The position numbers and the translations under genes were made by a program. Shown piece after piece: positions 1 through 6,447 of a stretch of 7,528 nucleotides of DNA. The notes beneath the pieces were generated by a model, which saw only the letters and a list, made by a program, of their open reading frames with translations, was not told the DNA's origin and did no database searches. The stretch comes from an uncultured Lachnospiraceae bacterium (GTDB lineage: Bacteria; Bacillota; Clostridia; Lachnospirales; Lachnospiraceae). Location of the stretch: assembly GCA_910585255.1 (NCBI GenBank), contig CAJUEI010000184.1, forward strand, positions 1-7,528, in the 5' to 3' direction. Each line of letters opens with the position of its first letter. Position 1 is the stretch's first letter.

Positions 1-150
1 CTATGAGGTTATGAGCAAGTAGCGAAGCGGATTGCGAATATCCGATTTGACTATTTTAGAAAAACTAAAAATGTTTCAACAGCAGCTTTCTTCTCTATTT
101 TTTTACGAAATTTCAGAAACGTATTTTCCTCTATCGCATAATTAAGGACA
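1..150. other. AT-rich flank of the IS200 element, no confident gene
   Basis: No gene can be supported here. On the minus strand one frame stays open from the IS side to a TAG at 51-53 and would read as a lysine-, glutamate- and phenylalanine-rich tail (NYAIEENTFLKFRKKIEKKA then VETFLVFLK). It could be the end of a gene interrupted by the IS200 insertion, but I do not recognise it and its other half is not visible beyond the IS. A small inverted repeat, CGGAT/ATCCG (28-32 and 40-44), lies further left without a T-run. Confidence 0.3.
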
Positions 151-159
151 CAAATCAGT

Positions 160-180
160 ACCACCGGCTTAGCCGGTGGT
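160..180. repeat. IS200 right-end hairpin
   Basis: Perfect 10-bp arms ACCACCGGCT (160-169) and AGCCGGTGGT (171-180) flank a single T. In IS200/IS605 elements such subterminal hairpins are the single-strand recognition sites of TnpA. The outer six bases, ACCACC/GGTGGT, are the same as in the other end hairpin at 850-872, while the tips differ. It lies downstream of tnpA, so it is the RE hairpin. Confidence 0.75.
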
Positions 181-189
181 TTGCTTTCC

Positions 190-230
190 GCCCTATAAGG
201 GCCCGTTCCCAGCACTAAAGTCTAAAGACT
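190..230. repeat. Two small hairpins in the 3' part of the IS
   Basis: GCCCT/AGGGC (190-194 and 198-202, loop ATA) and AGTCT/AGACT (219-223 and 226-230) are short perfect inverted repeats between the tnpA 3' end and the RE hairpin. They may belong to the folded single-strand end of the element. No function is shown. Confidence 0.4.
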
Positions 231-269
231 CATCGAAAGTTCGCCAGCCGCAACATCAATTACCTACTT

Positions 270-290
270 AGCCCCCTGGGCTTATTTTTT
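270..290 (+). terminator. Terminator-like hairpin facing into the IS200 from outside
   Basis: AGCCC/GGGCT arms (270-274 and 278-282, loop CCT) are followed on the plus strand by TATTTTTT (283-290). It would stop rightward transcription before it runs antisense through tnpA. The hairpin overlaps the ancestral tnpA stop codon (282-284). The stem is only 5 bp, so strength is uncertain. Confidence 0.5.
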
Positions 291-353
291 CTTGCTTTTG
301 TTTACCGGCTCGCCCGTAAACGGGTCAATATACTCTTTCAAAGACATTTGATC
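282..353 (-). pseudogene. tnpA: Severed C-terminal tail of tnpA beyond an in-frame TAG
   Basis: Reading on in the tnpA frame past the TAG at 354-356 gives DQMSLKEYIDPFTGEPVNKS plus a short lysine tail, then a TAA at 282-284. The D-x-(M/L)S-x-KEY-x-DPF-x-G pattern is the usual C-terminus of Firmicute IS200 transposases, which are normally about 150-160 residues long. The intact gene would have been 158 codons. The TAG is therefore most simply a nonsense mutation in an originally longer gene, with the tail not yet decayed. Confidence 0.75.
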
Positions 354-758
354 CTATTCCAAATCTTCTTTTAATTGATTCCGAATATATTCTTCTATCT
401 TTTTCGCATTTTTTCCTACGGTATCTACATAATATCCTCTACACCAAAAATGCCGATTCCCATATTTATATTTCAGATTGGCATGTCTTTCAAATATCAT
501 AAGTGTACTTTTTCCCTTCAAATATCCAACAAAATCGGACACACTCATCTTTGGCGGAATTTCTACTAACATAGGAACATGATTGGGACAGATTTCTGCC
601 TCTACAATGTGTACTTCTTTACGTTTGCATAACATACTTAAGATATTTGCTATATCCTGTTTTAGCTCCCAATAGATTATTTTTCTTCTATATTTTGGTG
701 CAAAAACAATATGGTACTTACAATTCCACGTGGTATGTGATAAACTATTATTGTCCAT
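354..758 (-). CDS. tnpA: IS200/IS605-family transposase TnpA, truncated and with a broken HUH motif
   Basis: This is a Y1 (HUH) single-strand transposase of 134 residues. Recognisable blocks are the KYHIVFAPKYRRK strand near residue 15, the HUH region CPNHVPMLVEIPP (58-69), the YLKGKSTLMIFERH block (79-92), the RHFWCRGYYVDTVG block (102-115) and the catalytic helix EEYIRNQ, where Y124 should be the nucleophile and Q128 a metal ligand. Family members have His-hydrophobic-His; here residue 62 is Pro (CCT at 573-575) instead of the second His, which removes a metal ligand. The frame also stops at TAG (354-356), 24 codons before the conserved end. The ATG at 758 follows AGGAGG (767-772) at an 8-base gap and starts the conserved MDNNSLSHTTWNCKYHI N-terminus. 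I infer an inactive or strongly impaired enzyme; family assignment is firm. Confidence 0.93.
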   Translation of the reverse strand: MDNNSLSHTTWNCKYHIVFAPKYRRKIIYWELKQDIANILSMLCKRKEVHIVEAEICPNHVPMLVEIPPKMSVSDFVGYLKGKSTLMIFERHANLKYKYGNRHFWCRGYYVDTVGKNAKKIEEYIRNQLKEDLE

Positions 759-766
759 TTGGACGA

Positions 767-821
767 CCTCCTTTGCATAATAAAACGGTTGGCGAACCTA
801 TTTTTATTATAACAAGGGAGG
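767..821 (-). promoter_or_regulatory. Foldback that masks the tnpA ribosome binding site in read-through RNA
   Basis: Three nested stems form one long hairpin: 767-775 with 813-821 (9 positions, one A-C mismatch in the RNA), 777-785 with 802-810 (9 perfect pairs) and 787-790 with 795-798 (loop 791-794). The outermost arm contains the whole tnpA Shine-Dalgarno. The tnpA promoter's -10 box lies within the distal arm, so RNA from that promoter begins inside the loop side, near 799, and lacks the anti-SD. Only transcripts entering from outside could form the structure. Sequestering of the start region is known for IS200 and IS10; its presence here is read from the sequence. Confidence 0.7.
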
Positions 822-834
822 TTTTTTTACACAA
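806..834 (-). promoter_or_regulatory. Internal promoter of tnpA
   Basis: On the minus strand a weak -35 TTGTGT (829-834) is followed after 17 bases by TATAAT (806-811), with the extended -10 signature TGTTATAAT. Expected start of transcription is near 799, about 40 bases before the ATG. The perfect -10 with TGn compensates for the poor -35. Confidence 0.55.
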
Positions 835-849
835 CGCTAAAGCGATTCC

Positions 850-872
850 AACCACCTGCATAGCAGGTGGTT
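850..872. repeat. IS200 left-end hairpin
   Basis: ACCACCTGC (851-859) and GCAGGTGGT (863-871) form a perfect 9-bp stem with loop ATA, extendable by A850/T872. It sits upstream of tnpA and shares the ACCACC/GGTGGT base with the RE hairpin, as expected for the LE recognition hairpin. A small CGCT/AGCG stem (835-838 and 841-844) lies beside it. Confidence 0.75.
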
Positions 873-877
873 TATTT

Positions 878-939
878 GTTTTCAAAGTTCCGTTTTTCGG
901 AACACGAAAAACTCCACAATGAAAACAGGCCCTTGGCCT
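878..939. repeat. Two hairpins between the IS and the operon terminator
   Basis: GTTCCG/CGGAAC (887-892 and 898-903, loop of five Ts) is a perfect stem, extended with gaps by GTTTTC (878-883) and GAAAAAC (906-912). AGGCC/GGCCT (927-931 and 935-939) is a second small stem. Neither is followed by a clean T-run on either strand. They may belong to the IS outer end or to the insertion target; no gene lies here. Confidence 0.4.
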
Positions 940-942
940 AAC

Positions 943-975
943 AAAAAACGGCGTTTCTATTACGAAAAAACGCCG
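943..975 (-). terminator. Rho-independent terminator of the marR-MATE operon
   Basis: Arms CGGCGTTT (949-956) and AAACGCCG (968-975) form an 8-bp GC-rich stem. On the minus strand it is followed at once by six Ts (948-943). It lies about 60 bases past the MATE stop codon (1037-1039) and is correctly oriented to end the leftward operon. Confidence 0.85.
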
Positions 976-1036
976 CATCTGTATAATATTTTACTTTTCT
1001 CTATTCTTTTTCCATACGGTGTATACCATTCCTTCC

Positions 1037-2368
1037 TTAGATATAATGATACACGGTTCGCTCTTTTATCAGCAGTCCCACTGCCACAATCATAGCTAAA
1101 AACTCCGCTGCCACAATCGCTGTCCATATTCCGTCTAACCCAAACAAAATCGGCAGTACAATCAAAGCCACGATCTGAAACAGCAGCGTCCGCAAAAAAG
1201 AAATTCCTGCCGACACCGCTCCATTATTTAAAGCAGTAAAAAAAGCGGAACTAAATATATTAAAACCACTAAATAAAAAGGAAAGAGAAAACAAACAAAA
1301 CCCTCGCCGTGTCATTTCCAGCAATTCTCTATCATATCCCACAAAAATTTTAGTCAGCGGAAGAGACAAAATCTCTGCAAATCCCGTCATACAAACTCCT
1401 CCTGCTAACACAACCACTACACTTTTACGAAATAAATTCTTCAATTCCTCTCGATTCCCTGCCCCATAGTGAAACCCGACAATCGGTGCACTTCCAATCG
1501 AATATCCTAAAAATATCGCAATAAATACAAAATTTACATACATAATCACACCATAGGCAGCTACTCCATTCTCTCCCGCTGCTTTCATCAGCTGCAGATT
1601 ATACAGCATATTTACAAATGACATAGACAAGTTGCTCATCATCTCCGAAGAACCATTGGTACAACTTTTTAACAACTCTCGTCCATAAAACTTCGTCCTT
1701 ACCAACCGCAGCCGACTGCTGTTTTTTCTTACAAAGTAAAAAATTGGCACAATTCCTCCCACAAAGCAACTCAGCACTGTAGCGGATGCCGCCCCGACAA
1801 TTCCCAACTGAAACACTGCAATCAGCAAATAATCCATCAACATATTAGTTACCCCAGCAGCCACCGTTACAATCAATCCAATCTGCGGTTTCTCCGCCAC
1901 AGCGAAAAAAGTCTGAAAACTATTTTGAAGCATAAACGCCGTATTTCCAAATAAAAGAATTCTTCCATATAAAACAGCATCTTCCAATAGTGCCTCATTT
2001 GCCCCTAAAAGCTTTGCTATCGGACGAATCCATATCACCCCAATAACGGACAGAACGATTCCTGCCACTGCATTTACATAGATAAGCATAGAAAAATATT
2101 CATTTGCCCGCTGTGCTTTTCCTTCTCCCATTGTCTTTGCAACAATCGCACTTCCTCCTGTTCCCAGCATAAATCCGATTGCACCCATTGCCATAATAAA
2201 CGGCATAATTAAATTAACAGCCGCAAAAGAAGTACTCCCCACATAATTCGATACAAAAATTCCATCCACTACTCCATAGATAGAAGTAAAAATCATCATA
2301 ACAATAGAAGGCAATACAAAACGAAACAGTTTTGCATAAGTAAAATGTTCGGATAATTGAATCTTCAT
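1037..2368 (-). CDS. MATE family multidrug/cation antiporter (MepA-like)
   Basis: This 443-residue polytopic membrane protein has the size of the MATE family. It should export drugs or other organic cations in exchange for Na+ or H+ across the cytoplasmic membrane. Two MatE repeats are visible, about residues 14-175 and 225-395, predicting 12 membrane segments. Typical signatures are SIYGVVDGIFVSNYVG (29-44), whose D35 in the first helix matches the cation-coupling acidic residue of the family, and GTGGSAIVAKTMGEG (69-83). The second half begins with the matching block SNGSSEMMSNLSMSFVNMLYN-like sequence after residue 234. The ATG (2366-2368) shares one base with the marR TGA and has GAGGAGG (2379-2385) 10 bases upstream, so the two genes are translationally coupled. 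Pairing with a MarR repressor suggests a mepRA-type, ligand-induced efflux unit. The substrate cannot be read from sequence. Confidence 0.93.
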   Translation of the reverse strand: MKIQLSEHFTYAKLFRFVLPSIVMMIFTSIYGVVDGIFVSNYVGSTSFAAVNLIMPFIMAMGAIGFMLGTGGSAIVAKTMGEGKAQRANEYFSMLIYVNAVAGIVLSVIGVIWIRPIAKLLGANEALLEDAVLYGRILLFGNTAFMLQNSFQTFFAVAEKPQIGLIVTVAAGVTNMLMDYLLIAVFQLGIVGAASATVLSCFVGGIVPIFYFVRKNSSRLRLVRTKFYGRELLKSCTNGSSEMMSNLSMSFVNMLYNLQLMKAAGENGVAAYGVIMYVNFVFIAIFLGYSIGSAPIVGFHYGAGNREELKNLFRKSVVVVLAGGVCMTGFAEILSLPLTKIFVGYDRELLEMTRRGFCLFSLSFLFSGFNIFSSAFFTALNNGAVSAGISFLRTLLFQIVALIVLPILFGLDGIWTAIVAAEFLAMIVAVGLLIKERTVYHYI

Positions 2369-2883
2369 CAGTCCATTTCCTCCTCATTTTCACTTATTTC
2401 TGCTTTCCTTTTCTCTTCACCAGACAGCTTCTCCCAACTTCTATCTAAATTCTTCCGTAAAATCGATAAATACTTTTCGGACAGTCTTAATAAAGTATCT
2501 CCCTCCTCTTTTGTCATCTCACCAAATACTTGACTTTCCGCAATTAAAATAGGACGGATCTTCTGCTCTATTAATCTCTCCCCTGCCTCTGTTAAAAAAA
2601 TATGTTTATCTCTGCCTCGCCCTGTTTCTAACCTTAAATATCCTGCCTGCTCTAACTTTCGAATAGAAGAATGGATTGTCTGCTTACTGGTAAAAGTCAC
2701 ACTGCAAATATCCCTCTGAAGACAACCATTTCCCAATTCACAGATAGAATATAAAATAAAAAATGCACTGTCGGAAAGTCCGCACTTTAATGCAACTGAA
2801 TGATACACTTCATCAAATTCCTGAAAAATCTGATTCAGCATCATCTGTTTTTTTTCATAAATTCTTTCCACAATTTTTTCCAT
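2368..2883 (-). CDS. MarR family transcriptional regulator, probable repressor of its own operon with MATE
   Basis: A 171-residue winged-helix DNA-binding protein, expected to act as a dimer that releases DNA when it binds a small molecule. The helix-turn-helix is at about residues 56-83 (QRDICSVTFTSKQTIHSSIR, then KLEQAGYL), followed by the wing with GRGRDKHIFLTEAG (88-101). Flanking helices at 1-35 and 105-148 would form the dimer interface. It is longer than the usual 140-150 residues because of a charged, glutamate-rich tail from about 150 (EKLSGEEKRK to ENEEEMD). The start ATG (2881-2883) has AAGGAGG (2891-2897) seven bases upstream. It is the first gene of the operon with the MATE transporter. 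Two operator copies in its promoter support autoregulation. Ligand unknown. Confidence 0.92.
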   Translation of the reverse strand: MEKIVERIYEKKQMMLNQIFQEFDEVYHSVALKCGLSDSAFFILYSICELGNGCLQRDICSVTFTSKQTIHSSIRKLEQAGYLRLETGRGRDKHIFLTEAGERLIEQKIRPILIAESQVFGEMTKEEGDTLLRLSEKYLSILRKNLDRSWEKLSGEEKRKAEISENEEEMD

Positions 2884-2899
2884 ACAAGTTCCTCCTTAT

Positions 2900-2913
2900 G
2901 TCTGATTTCAGAC
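2900..2913. promoter_or_regulatory. Operator 1 of the marR-MATE promoter
   Basis: GTCTGATTTCAGAC is a palindrome with perfect 6-bp arms around TT. It lies between the -10 box and the marR ribosome binding site, where a bound repressor would block initiation or early elongation. A 12-of-14 copy is found at 2929-2942. Assignment to MarR is inferred from position and duplication. Confidence 0.7.
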
Positions 2914-2922
2914 CTAAAGAGT

Positions 2923-2951
2923 ATAATAGTACGATTTCAGACTTAAGTCAA
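2923..2951 (-). promoter_or_regulatory. Sigma-A type promoter of marR-MATE
   Basis: On the minus strand TTGACT (-35, 2946-2951) and TATTAT (-10, 2923-2928) are separated by exactly 17 bases. The -35 box includes the TGA stop codon of the rhamnosidase gene (2948-2950), so the promoter lies at the very end of that gene. A palindrome, GACTTAAGTC (2940-2949), overlaps the -35. Confidence 0.8.
2929..2942. promoter_or_regulatory. Operator 2 of the marR-MATE promoter
   Basis: GTACGATTTCAGAC matches operator 1 at 12 of 14 positions, with one perfect half-site. It fills most of the spacer between -10 and -35. The two operators are 29 bp apart, close to but slightly short of three helical turns. Occupancy would directly exclude RNA polymerase. 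Confidence 0.65.
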
Positions 2952-5900
2952 GTACTTTTTAAATGAAATTGATACCAACCACTCTTCAAATAAAAAACAA
3001 GCATTTCCTCCTGCATACGCTCTACTCCCTCTAGCCCCTCTTTCCCTTTCTCTAACTGACTCTGTATCGGAAGAATCACGTTTCCTGTTGTATTTGCCGG
3101 TATTTGGCACCGATAAACGATGCTTTTATCTTCCTTTTTCTCCCATTCTGAAACAATTCGTCCATAGACAGAATCATAATACCCCTTTGCATACCAAAGT
3201 CCTCCTCCAACAACAGGCTTTAAAATCACTTTTTTATACCCGGTTTCTCCCCTTTCCTCAGAAGTCCGAATCCCTAAAACTTCCCGAGCAATCCACTCTC
3301 CAACTGCTCCATAGGCATAGTGATTAAAAGAATTCATCGAGACATCCCCAAAAGTCCCCGTCTGTGCATGATAGGAATCCCACCGTTCCCATATCGTTGT
3401 TGCCCCGTTTTTCACACTATACAGCCATCCGGGATTCCCTTCCTGCTCCAAAAGCACAAATGCTTCTCTAGAAAGACCAACCTTTGAAAGTGCCGAATTA
3501 ATATGAGAAATCCCTAAAAATCCAACTGAAATATGTTCCTTCTGATCCAAAATTGCCTGCAAAAGTCCCCGTGCCGCTCCCTCTAACCGATCCTCTGGAA
3601 TCAAATGAAAATCAATCGCCAATGCATACGCCGTCTGACTGGGATGATTTTGATTTTCCTTTTCATTTGAATAATACGTTTCACAAATAATCTTCCCATT
3701 CCGATCGGGATTAGACTTACTCATCTCTCCCCAATATCCAAGTGTGCCATCCTCTTTTACCCAAGCCTCACAAAAAGCACGCCGAATACAAGCAAACCGT
3801 TCCCTATAAAGCCGAGCCTCCTGTTCCTTTCCCAAAAGTTCTGCAATCCTCCCCATTAAATCCGCTGTATAAGCCGCATAAGCTGTAGCAGAAAGAATAA
3901 ATGGCGTTGATTCATCTAATGCCAAATGATCGCCTCTTCTCTGCTGCACCTGAAGAAACGGAATCGAAGCCAAATCCGACTGTTCTGGTCTCTCTTTCCC
4001 ATACACCGTTCGAATTCCTGTATTCTGTCTGCTTTCCATACTCTGATATGCTATCCATTGCTGCATCATCTCATAATTTTCTTCCAAAATCCGAATATCT
4101 CCATAAGCAAGATACAATTCCCAAGGAACAATCACTGCTGCATCTCCCCATCCGTCACAGCCATCTGCACGATTATCCCCACCAAGAGGTGCCGTATCCG
4201 GGACAGCCCCCTTCTTATTATAAAGAAGCTGTGCATCCCGCAAATCCTGAAGCCATTTCCTAAGAAATATACAGACATCCATTAAAAAAACAGCCGTTCC
4301 CGCAAATATCTGGGTATCTCCAGTCCATCCCATCCGCTCATTTCGCTGCGGGCAATCCGTTGGCACAAGCAGTTCATTGCCTCTCTGCCCCCACTCAATA
4401 TTTTTCCAAAGCTGGTTAATCAAAGGATTCGAACAAGTGAACGCCCCTGTTACCCGTGTCACATTAGACAAAACCAGTCCCTCCAGCTCAAATTCCCTAG
4501 GAATCTCTGAAAGCAAACTCCCATTCCCTGTAATCTCCACATATCGAAATCCATGCACCGTAAAAGAAGGTACAAATACCTCTCCTTCTTTTGCTCCTTT
4601 ACAAATATAAATATCCGCGTTAGCAGCCGTTCGAAGATTCTGAATATACAATTCTCCATTCTTCTTACACATCTCCCCATAACGCAGCCGAAAAGAAGTC
4701 CCACGTTCTGCCTTTACCCGAAGCCGCACTGTTCCAACCATATTTTGTCCAAAATCATAAATAACATGTCCGCTTGGCTTTTCCCAACAAGAAACTGGCT
4801 TTATTACCCGTTCTATTTTTACTCCCTCTCCAATCTGAGCCGATAATTCCCATTCCGCTTCCTGCTCGAAATTTCCATTTGTTGGCTGAACCAAAGAACC
4901 CCACTCTTTCACTTTGCAGGGCTTCCAAATCTGTTCCAAACCAGAAAAAATCCCTTCTTCCAACCGGGCATCATAACTCTCTCCGTCTAGATAATCCGAA
5001 TCCATCAGCGGTCCTTTCCCCGTATACAGCCAAGTCCCATCCGTCTTTATCACTTCCTCTGTCCCGTCTCGATAGGTCACAACAATCTGTGCAAGAAAAG
5101 CACTTTCCCGCCCATAGATCATAGCTCCCGAATATCCGCAGTATCCTGAATAATACCCCTTTCCCACCATAACAACCATTCTATTTTCCCCTGTATGTAG
5201 ATAAGATTCCGCCGAATAAACCTGATAAGGAATTCGAATCCGATAGTCCGTAAATCCTGGTGTCAAATAGTCCTCTCCCACTCGTTTCCCATTTAAATAA
5301 ATCTGATAACTTCCACGAGCCGAAGCATATATTCGTGCTGTCTGAACCTCCCTATCTAAACAAAACTCCTTCTTTAAATGCAGTCCCGGACAGGGACAGA
5401 CAAGTTCAAATGCATTTTCCACCACCAGTTCACTATTTTTTACTATTCCAAGTGCCGAAAAAACACCTCCGGTCTCAGAAAAATCCTCTTGCACATAAAC
5501 CTCTCCAGTGATGCTATCCGAAATCCGAATATTTCGATAAACCGCCCTGCTTTTCAACTGCCGAAATCCAACCGACATAAGAAATGCCCTTCTAGGCTGA
5601 TTAGAAGGATTCTCTGGTAAAAAATCCTCTTCTTCCTCTACTATATCCACCCCATTTAATTTTACAATAACAGCTCTTTTCCTTACAAAAAACAAAATCC
5701 GCTGCCATCCCTCTTCCGTCCCGACTGCTACCGCTTCTTCTGAAATCCGATACTTCTTTTCTCGATCCCCCTTCTTTCCCAATCCCACTTTTTTTGCACC
5801 TATTTCCGCTTTACTGTCTCTATCCCAAGCACCGTCCGAATAATAAAATGCCCTTAACCAACGCTGTTTTAAATTTACCTCAAATAATACATAGTTATCC

Positions 5901-6421
5901 CGATCCCGTGCTGCCACTGCAAATCCTGCTGTATCTCCCTTTCTCACCTGAAAATCCACCTGATAACACCAATTTTCCAAAGCACTTGTATTGATCCCTG
6001 TTTTAGGGCTTCCAATAAATTCTGCCCCATTCCAATTGTTTTTTCCTGTTCCCATAAGACCGGTTTCAAACCAGTTCCACTCACTTTCAACTGCTTCCCC
6101 CTGCTCGTCCCAAACAATCACACACCAGCTATATCGTTTTCGAGGCAAAAGTTCCTCTCCCTGATAGCAAACAGCAACCGACTGTGTTGATTTTACTTTT
6201 TCACTATCCCATACAAACGAAATCGTTTTCGACTCTAATTCCGCTGCTTTTACTGGATTCTTCTCTTCTAACCACTCCCAAACCAAAACTCGATAGGCAC
6301 ACTGAGCCGCTCCATATCGTTCTGATTTCATCTGCCAGCTAAAAGCGGGATTTTTTATATCAATTCCGCAAGGATTTTTTTGATATTCTGTTTTTAAATT
6401 TAAAATTTGAATGTGATCCAT
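2948..6421 (-). CDS. Alpha-L-rhamnosidase, glycoside hydrolase family 78, cytoplasmic
   Basis: An inverting glycosidase of 1157 residues that removes terminal alpha-L-rhamnose from glycosides or oligosaccharides. Domains in order: an Ig/Fn3-like N-terminal domain (about 1-125), a concanavalin-like segment (about 130-335), the rhamnosidase N domain with YQIYLNGKRVGEDYLTPGFT (about 355-530), a second beta-sandwich with YDFGQNMVGTV (about 550-650), the (alpha/alpha)6 catalytic barrel (about 657-1048) and a C-terminal beta domain (about 1052-1135). The catalytic region has DCPQRNERMGWTGD, giving D689, E695 and D702 (E695 the expected acid), and TTIWERWDS with E1012 as the expected base; all four acids known from GH78 are present. 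There is no signal peptide or membrane segment, so it acts on imported substrates. The ATG at 6421 follows AAGGAAGG (6427-6434). No transporter or sugar regulator is adjacent. No terminator separates it from marR. The exact linkage preference is not predictable. Confidence 0.95.
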   Translation of the reverse strand: MDHIQILNLKTEYQKNPCGIDIKNPAFSWQMKSERYGAAQCAYRVLVWEWLEEKNPVKAAELESKTISFVWDSEKVKSTQSVAVCYQGEELLPRKRYSWCVIVWDEQGEAVESEWNWFETGLMGTGKNNWNGAEFIGSPKTGINTSALENWCYQVDFQVRKGDTAGFAVAARDRDNYVLFEVNLKQRWLRAFYYSDGAWDRDSKAEIGAKKVGLGKKGDREKKYRISEEAVAVGTEEGWQRILFFVRKRAVIVKLNGVDIVEEEEDFLPENPSNQPRRAFLMSVGFRQLKSRAVYRNIRISDSITGEVYVQEDFSETGGVFSALGIVKNSELVVENAFELVCPCPGLHLKKEFCLDREVQTARIYASARGSYQIYLNGKRVGEDYLTPGFTDYRIRIPYQVYSAESYLHTGENRMVVMVGKGYYSGYCGYSGAMIYGRESAFLAQIVVTYRDGTEEVIKTDGTWLYTGKGPLMDSDYLDGESYDARLEEGIFSGLEQIWKPCKVKEWGSLVQPTNGNFEQEAEWELSAQIGEGVKIERVIKPVSCWEKPSGHVIYDFGQNMVGTVRLRVKAERGTSFRLRYGEMCKKNGELYIQNLRTAANADIYICKGAKEGEVFVPSFTVHGFRYVEITGNGSLLSEIPREFELEGLVLSNVTRVTGAFTCSNPLINQLWKNIEWGQRGNELLVPTDCPQRNERMGWTGDTQIFAGTAVFLMDVCIFLRKWLQDLRDAQLLYNKKGAVPDTAPLGGDNRADGCDGWGDAAVIVPWELYLAYGDIRILEENYEMMQQWIAYQSMESRQNTGIRTVYGKERPEQSDLASIPFLQVQQRRGDHLALDESTPFILSATAYAAYTADLMGRIAELLGKEQEARLYRERFACIRRAFCEAWVKEDGTLGYWGEMSKSNPDRNGKIICETYYSNEKENQNHPSQTAYALAIDFHLIPEDRLEGAARGLLQAILDQKEHISVGFLGISHINSALSKVGLSREAFVLLEQEGNPGWLYSVKNGATTIWERWDSYHAQTGTFGDVSMNSFNHYAYGAVGEWIAREVLGIRTSEERGETGYKKVILKPVVGGGLWYAKGYYDSVYGRIVSEWEKKEDKSIVYRCQIPANTTGNVILPIQSQLEKGKEGLEGVERMQEEMLVFYLKSGWYQFHLKST

Positions 6422-6447
6422 TTTTTCCTTCCTTTTCTTTCTCTTTT

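Larger units (their letters stand above)
160..872 (-). mobile_element. IS200/IS605-family element, single gene (tnpA only), probably inactive
   Basis: The limits given are the outer edges of two subterminal hairpins, which is the minimum extent; the true cleavage sites should lie a few to tens of bases outside them and cannot be fixed from sequence alone. The element has the IS200 layout: no terminal inverted repeats of the DDE type, an imperfect palindrome near each end, one Y1 transposase gene and no tnpB. Its size of about 0.7 kb fits IS200. tnpA runs leftward, so the left end (LE) is near 872 and the right end (RE) near 160. It lies outside the marR-MATE operon, beyond that operon's terminator. 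The transposase carries two damaging changes, so the copy should be immobile unless supplied with TnpA in trans. Confidence 0.85.

Noticed and set aside
160..180. Hairpins at both ends of the IS as a CRISPR-like or riboswitch repeat
   Set aside because: There are only two copies, with differing tips, flanking one Y1 transposase gene; this is the normal IS200 end structure.
748..978. Minus-strand 76-codon frame across the IS left end
   Set aside because: It spans the operon terminator, the LE hairpin and the tnpA leader, all of which are better explained as non-coding elements.
3901..5620. Many long plus-strand frames opposite the rhamnosidase gene
   Set aside because: They are antisense to a well supported gene with intact catalytic motifs, lack ribosome binding sites and have compositions expected of complementary-strand frames.
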